Below are positions 12,506 through 21,276 of a stretch of DNA of 64,000 nucleotides, in pieces (position 1 is the stretch's first letter; every line of letters starts with the position of its first letter). Origin of the DNA: Glandiceps talaboti. Its lineage: Eukaryota > Hemichordata > Enteropneusta > Spengelidae. Both the position numbers and the translations under genes were made by a program. The DNA is taken from the NCBI RefSeq assembly GCF_964340395.1, contig NC_135551.1:1-64000 (forward strand), read 5' to 3'. Under the pieces are notes generated by a model. The model was not told the origin of the DNA. It saw nothing but the letters and a program-made list of their open reading frames with translations, and ran no database searches.

Positions 12506-13696
12506 ATGGCAGAATTTGATGAACAAATAACTGCATTGCAATTAGAGTTGGCCAACCAACGTGAGAGTATCGCCCTTATGACACGTTTCGAGAAGATGTA
12601 TCTTGATGAAAAAGTTCGATCAGAGGAGTTGAAAGCGAGAGTAAACAGAACATTAGTAGATCTCGATGGAGAATACGACAAAGTCGATCAAATGAAAGGT
12701 GAAATGCTATCATTACGAAGCAGTATTCATGCTAAGCCTTCTGAGAGTTTTGGGGACAATGCTGATAAAGGTTATTCTAGGGCTCCCCCTGTTAACACTC
12801 GAACAGTTTATATAGCAAAAGAATCTAAGAAAATAGCAATATTGAAGGGTAGACCATGTATTGAAGGTGACCCTGATGTAGACGAGTGGGTAGATGACGT
12901 CAGAAATTACATAGCGTCTAGAGATTTGACTAGCAGAGATTGTGTAGAATTTATAATGGATCATCTACAAGGTGCTGCTAAAAGTGAAATAAGGTACAGA
13001 TCAGAAGCAGATCGCGCTGATCCCGATAAACTTTTGACAATAATTCATGAAGTATTTGGCGAATCTGATTCTGTTGCCCACTTGCAAGAACAATTTTTTC
13101 GTCGAAACCAGCGATATGGCGAAACACTGCATGAATATTCGTTAGTTTTGATGCGTTTATTAGACAAGGTGGTTAAGAAAGATTGTCAAGCAGGTATTTC
13201 ACGTGAGAGAACACTTAAAGAGAAGTTTACAGAGGGGGTGAATGATGAATATCTTCGTAGAGAATTAAGACGCTTAAATTCAGATATGTCTGATATTCCA
13301 TTTTGGGAATTTCGTGATAAAGCTATATTATGGTTAGGTGAAGGTGCGACATCTCGTAGTACTAAGAAAAGTATGGTGTGTGAAGCCACCACTAATATAG
13401 CACGAGTCAATGACTCTGTATCGTCTGACCTAAAGCTTTTACTAGAAACCCAAAAGAAACAACAGCAACAGATAGATAAATTAATGGAAATGATATCAAA
13501 GAAAGGTAAAGGTGGAGAAATAGTTCAAGAGTCGAGTCGAGATTCGAATAATAGTAGGAAAAAGCTATGTTTCAAATGTAGTAGTCCTGATCATCTTTAT
13601 CGATACTGCCCTCAACGTCAGAAATCGAATAATGCTAATACACAACAATATCACAGTTCTTCAGGTGTTAATAATCCTAAACAGTCAACAAACTAG
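12506..13696 (+). CDS. gag: Gag structural polyprotein of the Ty3/Gypsy element
   Basis: A 396-residue open frame. The N-terminal 75 residues are charged and predicted to form a coiled coil. The middle (about 115-290) resembles the retrotransposon Gag capsid region, with WVDDVRNYI early and a YSLVLMRLLDKV-type helix later. A zinc knuckle CFKCSSPDHLYRYC (C-X2-C-X4-H-X4-C) lies at about residues 355-368, followed by a Ser/Asn/Gln-rich tail. Gag packages the element RNA into cytoplasmic particles. The stop at 13694-13696 overlaps the upstream open part of the pol frame, which is free of stops from 13681. Pol lies in the -1 frame relative to gag, but I see no standard slippery heptamer in the short overlap. 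How Pol is expressed is therefore uncertain. Confidence 0.95.
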   Translation: MAEFDEQITALQLELANQRESIALMTRFEKMYLDEKVRSEELKARVNRTLVDLDGEYDKVDQMKGEMLSLRSSIHAKPSESFGDNADKGYSRAPPVNTRTVYIAKESKKIAILKGRPCIEGDPDVDEWVDDVRNYIASRDLTSRDCVEFIMDHLQGAAKSEIRYRSEADRADPDKLLTIIHEVFGESDSVAHLQEQFFRRNQRYGETLHEYSLVLMRLLDKVVKKDCQAGISRERTLKEKFTEGVNDEYLRRELRRLNSDMSDIPFWEFRDKAILWLGEGATSRSTKKSMVCEATTNIARVNDSVSSDLKLLLETQKKQQQQIDKLMEMISKKGKGGEIVQESSRDSNNSRKKLCFKCSSPDHLYRYCPQRQKSNNANTQQYHSSSGVNNPKQSTN

Positions 13697-13707
13697 GATC
13701 TCTTGCT

Positions 13708-16700
13708 ATGGGGAGTCGAATGGTGAGAGAGAATTCAAACGACTCAGTTAATATGAATGTGACTAAAGAATTAATACTAGAACGTGCTGTAGGCACTTGT
13801 CCTGAAGCCGACACTTTGTTTGGTAATTGCCCTACTCGTTGTTTGTTAGACACGGGTGCAGAAGTTTCAACAATAACAGAGAGTTTCTTCAATAGATATT
13901 TAAGGAAACAAGGTACAACAATACAAGATACTACTAGTTGGATGCGCATTACTGCTGCTAATGGGCTTGAAATTCCCTACGTAGGTTATCTTGAACTCAA
14001 TATTACTGTATTAGGTATAGAATTCGAGAACATGGGCGTACTTGTGGTGAAAGATTCTCTAGATCAAACAGTTCGTGAGCGTAAGGATAAAGTACCTGGC
14101 ATTATCGGTAGTAATATATTGCGACGTATACATGATAAGTTAGAAACATCGTTAGGCTCTGACTTCATACCTAATATAATCAGTAAACCAGAAGGGAAAA
14201 AATGGTCTCAGGTTTTGATGCTTTATGAAACAACATGCCAACCCAACAAGGTTAAACCTGATGGACAAATGGGGTTCGTAAAAGTGGCGAGACGAAAACC
14301 TGTGGTAATTCCCGCGAGAACTGTTAAGAAAGTGGTTGGTAGTGGACGATGGTCTAAAGATGGTACTTATACGGCCATGGTTGAACGAATCCAGGTAGCG
14401 GATAGTGCTTTACCCAAGAATTTGTTGTTGATTCGATCTTGTGGTGAAGTCCAATTTGGTCGTGTACCGGTAATGATTGCCAACATAGGGAACGAAAGTG
14501 TCGCTTTACAACCTCGTGTTCGACTTGGTATGATTTACAAAGTGGACGAGTTAGATAAGGATAGATTTAGAGATTGCTCAATTCAACAAGTGAGTACATC
14601 TGAAGTGGTGCTTGGAGCTAAAATTGGTAACGATCGTGATAATTCAGAGAATGAATCATCCAATCACAATTTAGAGTGGCTTAATAAAATTAAAGTACCC
14701 TACGAGGAATTTACTCCTGAACAACAGAAACAGTTGAAAGACTTGTTAGTAAAACATCAAAGTGTATTCAGTAAAAGTGACAATGATCTAGGTTACACTG
14801 AGACTATAAAACATCAAATACACACGACTGACGACATTCCAGTTAAATTACCTCATCGTCGTATCCCTCCTCATCTACAACCCGAAGTTAAACATCATTT
14901 ACAACAATGGTTATTGAATGATGTCATTCGTCCTAGTTCTAGTCCGTATGCTTCACAAGCTGTCCTCGTGAGAAAGAAAGATGGTGGTCTACGAATATGT
15001 GTTGACTTTCGCGCTTTGAATAAGAAAACACGTCGTGATGCCTATCCACTTCCACGAATAGAGGAGTCTCTCGAAGCTCTGCGGGGAGCTAAGTATTATA
15101 GTTCGCTGGACTTAACTCAGGGTTATTTGCAATGTGCAATGGACGAAAATGACGTACATAAGACCGCCTTTAGAGTTGGGGTTGGTGGGCTCTATGAATT
15201 TACACGAATGCCTTTCGGCCTATGTAACGCCGTAGCTAGTTTTCAACGACTTATGGAAGCATGCTTAGGAGATCAAAGTTATGAAACCCTCTTACTATAC
15301 CTGGATGATATTTTAGTTTTCTCTCGTACATTTGGAGAAATGATAGAAAGATTAGATATGGTTTTTGATCGACTGAAAAAGGAAGGACTAAAGATAAAAC
15401 CTAGCAAATGTTACTTGTTTAAAAGAGAAGTAAAGTATCTCGGACACTTAGTTTCTGAAAGGGGAATATCTACTGACCCTGAAAAGATATCGGCTATAGT
15501 AGAATGGGAACGACCACAGAACGAATCTCAGCTTAGGGGTTTCCTCGGGTTAGCTGGTTATTACCGTAGATTTGTTCCACACTTTGCTCGTATAGCATCG
15601 CCATTACATGAATTGTTGAACGGTCCGAGTGGAACGAAAGGAAAGAGAAAGAACAGGAATAAAAGAAAGAACGTATCGAACTCTGTGGTCATGTCAGTGA
15701 CAGAAAGATGGAACGAAGAATGTCAGGCTGCATTTCTTGAACTAAAGAAACGTCTTGTTTCAGCACCAATACTAGGGTACCCTGACTTTACAAAACCGTT
15801 CATAGTTGAAACGGATGCCAGTTTTAAGGGACTTGGTGCAGTGTTATCTCAGGATCAAGAAAATGGTAGAGTGGTGATTGCATATGGTAGTCGAAGTCTT
15901 AAACCTTCTGAGCGCAATATGGAAAATTACAGTGCCATGAAGTTGGAGTTGTTGGCTCTTAAGTGGGCTGTGGCAGATAAATTTCGAGATTACCTCCTCG
16001 GTGCGAAATTTGTAGTCTATACGGATAACAACCCTTTATGCTATTTGGAGACTTCAAAATTAGGAGCTGTAGAAATGCGTTGGGTTTCTCAATTATCACA
16101 ATTTGACTTCACTATTAAATATAGGTCTGGTCAGCATAATAGGAATGCAGATGCACTTAGTCGCAGATTTGGACTGATGGAAAATCCGCAAGAAACTATC
16201 GTCCAATCAGCTAGCATTCAAATGATATTAGGAACATCTTCTTCCAGTACAATCATACCACTTGACTTAAAATTTGCAGTAGAAAATGAAATCATCACAA
16301 CTAGAATGAATAATATCAATATGCAACCAAAATCTTCATCTAAATTACCATCTATTTCTAGAGATGAACTCATTAAGTTACAGAACGAGGATCCTGTAAT
16401 TGGTCGTGTCATGCATCATTGGCGTCTGGAACGACTACCCACAAAACGGCAGTTAATGGTTGAACCAAAGTCAGTTAGAAAACTACTTCGAAGTTGGTCA
16501 AGATTCCAGATAGATGATGGTATACTTTATAGAAAGATCCGTGATTGTGGCGAAGAAATTCTACAAATCGTACTCCCTTTGTCTTTGCAGTCACAAGTAT
16601 TGAACTCTCTTCATGATCATGCTGGTCATCAAGGTATAGAACGGACACTCTCATTGGTCAAGACACGGTGTTATTGGTCAGGATTCATCAAAGACGTAGA

Positions 16701-17493
16701 AAATTGGTGTAAGAAGTGTGACCGTTGTAAATTGGCGAAAGCACCTATGCCGAAAGTTAGACCATTGATGGGCAACCTGTTAGCATCTAAACCACTTGAT
16801 ATTTTAGCTATGGACTTTACAATCTTAGAGCCAGCTACTGATGGTAAGGAGAACGTCCTTGTATTGACCGACGTATTTACCAAGTATACCCAGGCTATCC
16901 CTACGAAGGATCAACGAGCCCGTACGGTTGCTAAGGTACTTGTCAATGATTGGTTCGTACGTTTTGGTGTACCAAGGAGGTTGCATAGTGACCAAGGACG
17001 AAATTTCGAAAGTAACGTCATCAAAGAATTATGTAAATTATATGATATCCAGAAATCGAGGACGACTCCGTATCATCCCCAAGGAAACGCACAGTGCGAG
17101 CGTTTTAATAGGACTTTGCACGATAGATTACGAACACTTTCACATGAAAAGAAGAAAAAGTGGACAGAACACATATCAGAGTTAGTGTATGCTTATAATG
17201 CTACCCCACACTCATCGACTGGTTATTCACCATATTTCTTGATGTTTGGCAGAGAACCGAGACTACCTGTCGATCATTTGTTGGGAATTGGTCTACATGA
17301 TGGTGAACAAGTTACCATAGATGACTGGGTCTACCGTCATGGTTTAAGACTTTCAGATGCTTTTGGTAAGGCTGGCACTAACATGAAAAGGGAAGCTGTA
17401 TATAGACAGAAGAATTATAATCAACACGCGGCTGAATATCCGATTCCAATTGGTGGGAAGGTGTATCTACGTAAACGAGTTTTAGGTATATAG
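13708..17493 (+). CDS. pol: Pol polyprotein (protease, RT, RNase H, integrase), frame broken near the end
   Basis: A 1261-residue frame. Retropepsin motif LLDTGAEVS with active Asp at about residue 48. Reverse transcriptase with ICVDFRALNKKT upstream and catalytic YLDD at 531-534. RNase H with ETDAS, Asp at 703. Integrase with an HHCC zinc domain (H near 969, CKKCDRC later) and the catalytic triad D1036, D1095, E1131 (35 residues between the last two, the usual D,D35E spacing). The frame ends early because of an 88-bp tandem duplication. The rest of Pol reads in another frame at 17576-18256. All catalytic residues lie upstream of the break, so only the C-terminal tail is lost. The ATG at 13708 is the first in the open frame; translation may instead come by frameshifting from gag. 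Confidence 0.95.
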   Translation: MGSRMVRENSNDSVNMNVTKELILERAVGTCPEADTLFGNCPTRCLLDTGAEVSTITESFFNRYLRKQGTTIQDTTSWMRITAANGLEIPYVGYLELNITVLGIEFENMGVLVVKDSLDQTVRERKDKVPGIIGSNILRRIHDKLETSLGSDFIPNIISKPEGKKWSQVLMLYETTCQPNKVKPDGQMGFVKVARRKPVVIPARTVKKVVGSGRWSKDGTYTAMVERIQVADSALPKNLLLIRSCGEVQFGRVPVMIANIGNESVALQPRVRLGMIYKVDELDKDRFRDCSIQQVSTSEVVLGAKIGNDRDNSENESSNHNLEWLNKIKVPYEEFTPEQQKQLKDLLVKHQSVFSKSDNDLGYTETIKHQIHTTDDIPVKLPHRRIPPHLQPEVKHHLQQWLLNDVIRPSSSPYASQAVLVRKKDGGLRICVDFRALNKKTRRDAYPLPRIEESLEALRGAKYYSSLDLTQGYLQCAMDENDVHKTAFRVGVGGLYEFTRMPFGLCNAVASFQRLMEACLGDQSYETLLLYLDDILVFSRTFGEMIERLDMVFDRLKKEGLKIKPSKCYLFKREVKYLGHLVSERGISTDPEKISAIVEWERPQNESQLRGFLGLAGYYRRFVPHFARIASPLHELLNGPSGTKGKRKNRNKRKNVSNSVVMSVTERWNEECQAAFLELKKRLVSAPILGYPDFTKPFIVETDASFKGLGAVLSQDQENGRVVIAYGSRSLKPSERNMENYSAMKLELLALKWAVADKFRDYLLGAKFVVYTDNNPLCYLETSKLGAVEMRWVSQLSQFDFTIKYRSGQHNRNADALSRRFGLMENPQETIVQSASIQMILGTSSSSTIIPLDLKFAVENEIITTRMNNINMQPKSSSKLPSISRDELIKLQNEDPVIGRVMHHWRLERLPTKRQLMVEPKSVRKLLRSWSRFQIDDGILYRKIRDCGEEILQIVLPLSLQSQVLNSLHDHAGHQGIERTLSLVKTRCYWSGFIKDVENWCKKCDRCKLAKAPMPKVRPLMGNLLASKPLDILAMDFTILEPATDGKENVLVLTDVFTKYTQAIPTKDQRARTVAKVLVNDWFVRFGVPRRLHSDQGRNFESNVIKELCKLYDIQKSRTTPYHPQGNAQCERFNRTLHDRLRTLSHEKKKKWTEHISELVYAYNATPHSSTGYSPYFLMFGREPRLPVDHLLGIGLHDGEQVTIDDWVYRHGLRLSDAFGKAGTNMKREAVYRQKNYNQHAAEYPIPIGGKVYLRKRVLGI

Positions 17494-17575
17494 ACAGAAG
17501 AATTATAATCAACACGCGGCTGAATATCCGATTCCAATTGGTGGGAAGGTGTATCTACGTAAACGAGTTTTAGGT
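17398..17575 (+). repeat. 88-bp tandem duplication inside pol
   Basis: Positions 17398-17487 recur exactly at 17486-17575 (offset 88, with two bases of overlap). Because 88 is not a multiple of three, the second copy puts the downstream coding sequence out of frame. The copies look identical, so the duplication is recent and post-dates the active life of this copy. Confidence 0.97.
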
Positions 17576-18256
17576 CGAAATAAAATCCAGGATACTTGGA
17601 ATGCTATCCCGTATAAAGTTGTTGGTAGACCTGATCCGAGTGGAAACGTGTATACTGTTGAACCAATTGACGGAGTTGGAACTAGTCGTAATGTAAATAG
17701 AAATGAAATATTGGACAGTAAGGAAATGGTGGATGAAACTATCAAGAAATACGATTCGTCTGATGATGAATTGGACGTCCCTGTACCGACTAACAAACTT
17801 GACAAAAGTGAGACTGACAGTGACGATGACGAAACGTATATCTTACGTATACCACGTGACGATATTTCATTACCTGATGTTCATTCAAAACCTAGAGAAA
17901 CTGTTATTGAGTCAGACTTAATTGACTATAATAAAACCACTCCTAATTATACTGTAACTAAAACCTCTAATCATACACACCCCACTAAAAATTCACATAT
18001 CGATGATCAACACGAAGTTCAGCTGACTGATAGTCATAATATACCTTTGAGACGCAGTTCACGTAGTACTGCTGGTAAACATAGTAATCCGTACCATCTA
18101 CCCCGTTCTGTTCTCCAACAGTCCCAAGTAGTTGACAATATAGAACATAGTAATCCTCAACCTTCGGTAATTGAACTAGGAAATGTACTGACTAATCTAG
18201 GATCAACTTTAGGAGAAGTAATCCTCAAGGGTTGGTTGAAAACTAATAATAAATAA
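17549..18256 (+). pseudogene. Pol C-terminal tail, displaced by the 88-bp duplication
   Basis: Continuation of Pol after the duplication. The first residues repeat the last residues of the upstream frame; then comes a stretch like the chromatin- or host-interacting tail of Gypsy integrases, rich in Asp/Ser/Thr, with a basic RRSSRSTAGK segment near the end. About 227 codons of it are unique. No separate initiation signal is evident, so it is best read as the detached end of pol rather than as an env gene. No transmembrane segment or signal peptide is seen. Confidence 0.85.
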
Positions 18257-18355
18257 CTAGAGAAAAAAATCTAACCCCTAACGTAGTGTATATAAGTTTT
18301 GTTATTGTTGTAAGTTTAAATTTTGTTGAGTAATCTGCCGAGACAGCAGAATTTA

Positions 18356-18367
18356 AGTGGGAGAGAA
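18356..18367 (+). promoter_or_regulatory. Polypurine tract
   Basis: AGTGGGAGAGAA lies directly before the 3' LTR, the position and composition expected for the plus-strand primer. Confidence 0.85.
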
Positions 18368-18800
18368 TGTGAGCCAAGATTTCTCGCTCTCTCGATTGGT
18401 CACTTGTTGTGTTCGACAGGTGTAAGTTTGGATTTTTACATTCAAATGAGCTTTATAAGGCGAGCCACACCCCATTCGTGACACTTCCAGAACGGGCGCC
18501 TTGCCGTAGGTAGTCACTCAATGTCCCTCTCGGTCTAGCCAACGTGCGGGGTAAGAGTTTATGTACTTGTTATAATTCATTATACTTGTGTTACTTTTAT
18601 TAGTCCCATTTAATGAAATATTGTTCGCCTTATGTATCTGCTTTGAGTTATGTAAACTTTCGTATGCTTTTCTTTTTTTGTATACTCATTGTAGGTTTTT
18701 TCTAGTCGTCTATTGTCTACACGTGAGTGTGAATAAAGTCTTGTTAGAGATTGAGTGAAACACGTCTCTTTGCCGCTGTTATTTAGTGACCCCGGTCACA
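18368..18800 (+). repeat. 3' LTR of the Ty3/Gypsy element (433 bp)
   Basis: Same length and ends as the 5' LTR. TATAAG at 18454 and AATAAA at 18732. Differences from the 5' copy seen by eye: one in GAATTATTG versus GAAATATTG, and one in GTCTCTCTGC versus GTCTCTTTGC. Confidence 0.97.
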
Positions 18801-19140
18801 ATATTAACCCCTGTTCTGTCGTACTTTGCTTCCGATTCTAGGACAACTGCCCCCCGGACAATTGCCCCCGGACAATTGCCCCCGAAGGACAACTGCCCCC
18901 CGGACAATTGCCCCCGAAGGACAACTGCCCCCCGGACAATTGCCCCCGAAGGACAATTGCCCCCCGGACAACTGCCCCCCGGACTACTGCCCCCCAACGA
19001 AAAAAAAACTAGTATAGATGTACGGGTTTGTCAATCATTAAAAAGTCGCCGTCGGCAACGTACCGCCGCAACTTGCGTACATTATACTCACTACATTCAC
19101 ATGTTTTACTCTTGTTATCTGTGATAATTGTTACGTCATT

Positions 19141-19464
19141 CATAAATGTTGGCATGATGATTTAACTTACCGCCGTAATTCACATAATTTTCTGGAACAT
19201 TCTTCTCCTCTTTTCAACCAGTTAACAATTCTCGACGTGTTTAAGTTACACAAGTATTTAGTAGGTGTTTTTGTTTACGACTTAATACATAATAATTTAC
19301 CACACTCTATGACCGATTATTGCACGCTGTTTAATAATGAATACAATACACGACAGAAGGCTCAGGGCAATTTATGTATTCCGCCAGTGAAGACATCAAT
19401 TGGACAACAATCAATATCATATACAGGTGTTGTGAGTCGTAGAGTTGAACGGTATAAGTATGGA
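19141..19464 (+). pseudogene. LINE ORF2 C-terminal fragment (first part), inside the foldback element
   Basis: The translated frame contains HSSPLFNQLTILDVFKLHKY, FVYDLIHNNLP and YNTRQKAQGNL. This is the pattern of the extreme C-terminus of reverse transcriptases of the CR1/L2/jockey-like LINE group (a PLF..L.IL....LH.Y...FVYD....LP....YNTR series). Similarity stops near 19430, where an insertion of about 390 bp separates it from its continuation at 19820. No catalytic RT residues are included. Confidence 0.7.
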
Positions 19465-19819
19465 TAGTTCACACTCTCATACTCTCGTACGGGATCGTTC
19501 AGGTCACAAGTCGGGAATTAGTCACGACTGAGAAGAGATTTCGGCTTGCCAGAATCACCTACCCGAGTGCTCGTGTGCTTCTGGATGTTTAATTCTCACT
19601 TTAAGAATACTTCCAATACAATGGAATTTACACAACCACTAAATATAGAAAATCACACCATAAGATCACGCCATCATAAAAGTTATTATATACTTTTCTC
19701 AAACCAATCATGTGAATTTCAGTTACATCATGTTTGCCCAGATTCGTCATCGCCAGTCTATTTCTGACCTATGGCCTACAATGCCGAAATGTAGAATTTA
19801 TTCCCACAATTCCGAAATA

Positions 19820-19948
19820 CGATATTTTGGATCGTAACACAGGTGCAACTACATGGAACGACATCAAATACAATATCAGGAAAGAACCAACACGACATAG
19901 TTTCAAGCGGTCACTTAAAGTGGATTTACTGAAAGAATATATATAGCA
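19820..19948 (+). pseudogene. LINE ORF2 C-terminal fragment (second part) with stop
   Basis: GATTWNDIKYNI followed by SFKRSLKVDLLKEYI and a stop matches the last block of the same LINE family (W..I...I....S...FK..LK..L...Y). It is in a different frame from the first part. The following 150 bp ends in AATAAATAAA at about 20118-20127, a plausible LINE 3' end, and then meets the right foldback arm. Confidence 0.7.
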
Positions 19949-20391
19949 TAGTTGGCATTCTTCACCGAACTTTCTTCTCATCACTTGTAAAATGACTGGA
20001 GTCACCATTTACTGTCACCAAAGTCTTACGAGAATGTACATTCTGAGTCTCAATATTTTTTCTACTTTTGACTCGTTTTCTATCTTGTTACCTGTATATT
20101 TTGTATTGAACTGATAATAAATAAATCTTTTCCAGTAAAAAAATGACTTCGTGTTTGTGTTTGTACAAACCCGTACATCTGTAATACTAGTTTTTTTTTT
20201 TCGTTCGGGGGCAGTAGTCCGGGGGGCAGTTGTCCTTCGGGGGCAGTTGTCCGGGGGGCAATTGTCCAGGGGGCAGTTGTCCTTCGGGGGCAGTTGTCCG
20301 GGGGGCAATTGTCCTTCGGGGGCAATTGTCCGGGGGCAATTGTCCGGGGGGCAGTTGTCCGGGGGGCAGTTGTCCTGTTACCTTTGCTTCC

Positions 20392-20578
20392 ACATACTGA
20401 TACTGTTAGCCGGAAGCTGATTCGCATTGCCCCCCCCCCTCCCCCCTTGCGAAATTGGAAGTCAAGAATTTATGAAAAATTGGATACCTACATACATATA
20501 CGTACGTACGTACGTACGTACGCAAGCACGTACATACATACATACATACATACATACATACATACATACATACATGTA

Positions 20579-20609
<31 letters not shown>

Positions 20610-20620
20610 GTAACGGATAA
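20392..20620 (+). repeat. Repeat family D, copy 1, right part, ending in TACA microsatellite
   Basis: ACATACTGATACTGTTAGCC, a C-run, and AGTCAAGAATTTATGAAAAA match 26757-26850 and 27520-27615. It ends in ACGT- and ACAT-repeats (20488-20612). With 11283-11604 and 18805-18823 it restores the full family D unit. Confidence 0.88.
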
Positions 20621-20980
20621 CAGAATACAACTTTTTAATATTCGCTAAGTTTTGATATTTTGCGAGGTCACCGTGAACTCTCAGCTGTCATGAATTAATA
20701 CTTAGAACAAATGTTTGCATTTCGCGAATAGTATTCTTCTAAGATGACAACATTACGTAATTAAAAGATCAACAGTGTCAAATAATGACTGATTACAGAC
20801 AGTTGGAAGAACAATGACGTGATCACATTGTTTAGCTAGTTTTCATATTTGTCAATATTATTTGCATTGAATTAAGGCGACGGCAATACTTCCGTTTTAG
20901 TCATTTACGGTGCTGATTATTTGAGTATTGTATATTTTATATTTATAATGGAATGTATGTAATAAAGTTCGGATTCATTC
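20621..20980. other. Spacer containing a segment duplicated at 27.08 kb
   Basis: TTAGCTAGTTTTCATATTTG and the following 30 bp (about 20832-20883) recur at 27077-27126. No gene is seen. Confidence 0.6.

Positions 20981-20982
<2 letters not shown>

Positions 20983-21062
<80 letters not shown>
20983..21062. repeat. (GA)n microsatellite
   Basis: About 80 bp of perfect GA dinucleotides. Confidence 0.98.
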
Positions 21063-21065
<3 letters not shown>

Positions 21066-21111
21066 TTGAAGGAGGGTTACGTTAACAGTAGAGGTTACCC
21101 CTCTATTTGTC

Positions 21112-21276
21112 ACACATACATACATACATACATACATACATACATACATACATACATACATACGCGCATACATACATACATGCATACATACATACACACA
21201 TACATACACACACATACATACATACATACATACATACATACATACATACATACATACATACATACATACATACATA
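21112..21276. repeat. (TACA)n microsatellite at the 3' end of the intact PLE
   Basis: Tetranucleotide array with a few variant units. It directly abuts the 3' end of the minus-strand Penelope-like element. Confidence 0.97.

Larger units (their letters stand above)
11605..18800 (+). mobile_element. Complete Ty3/Gypsy LTR retrotransposon (7196 bp)
   Basis: Two 433-bp LTRs (11605-12037 and 18368-18800) enclose a leader, gag, pol and a purine-rich tract. Protease, reverse transcriptase, RNase H and integrase occur in that order, which is the Ty3/Gypsy order. It is inserted in repeat family D with an ATAT duplication. Near-identical LTRs suggest youth. However, an internal 88-bp tandem duplication shifts the pol frame, so this copy probably cannot make full-length Pol. 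Confidence 0.97.
18834..20381. mobile_element. Foldback-type element with long, internally repetitive inverted repeats (1548 bp)
   Basis: The left arm (18834 to about 19035) is made of tandem GGACAA(C/T)TGCCCCC units. The right arm (about 20160-20381) is the inverse, CAGTTGTCC with GGGGG. Symmetry extends inward: ACTAGTATAGATGTACGGGT at about 19009-19028 faces ACCCGTACATCTGTAATACTAGT on the other side. The flanks share CTTTGCTTCC (18824-18833 and 20382-20391), present once in the uninterrupted paralogue at 26747-26756, so the target duplication is about 10 bp. Arms made of tandem repeats are characteristic of foldback elements. A 9-10 bp duplication is known for Drosophila FB and Mutator-like elements. 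The interior carries LINE remnants but no transposase, so it is non-autonomous. Confidence 0.88.

Noticed and set aside
17549-18256. Possible env-like third ORF of the LTR retrotransposon
   Set aside because: It begins inside the duplicated pol segment and has no signal peptide or membrane segment; it is the pol tail.
18786-19017. Pro/Cys/Ala-rich frames (APRTIAPEGQLPP-like), possible structural protein
   Set aside because: They read through the repetitive arm of the foldback element in several frames, with counterparts on the other strand at 20.2 kb.
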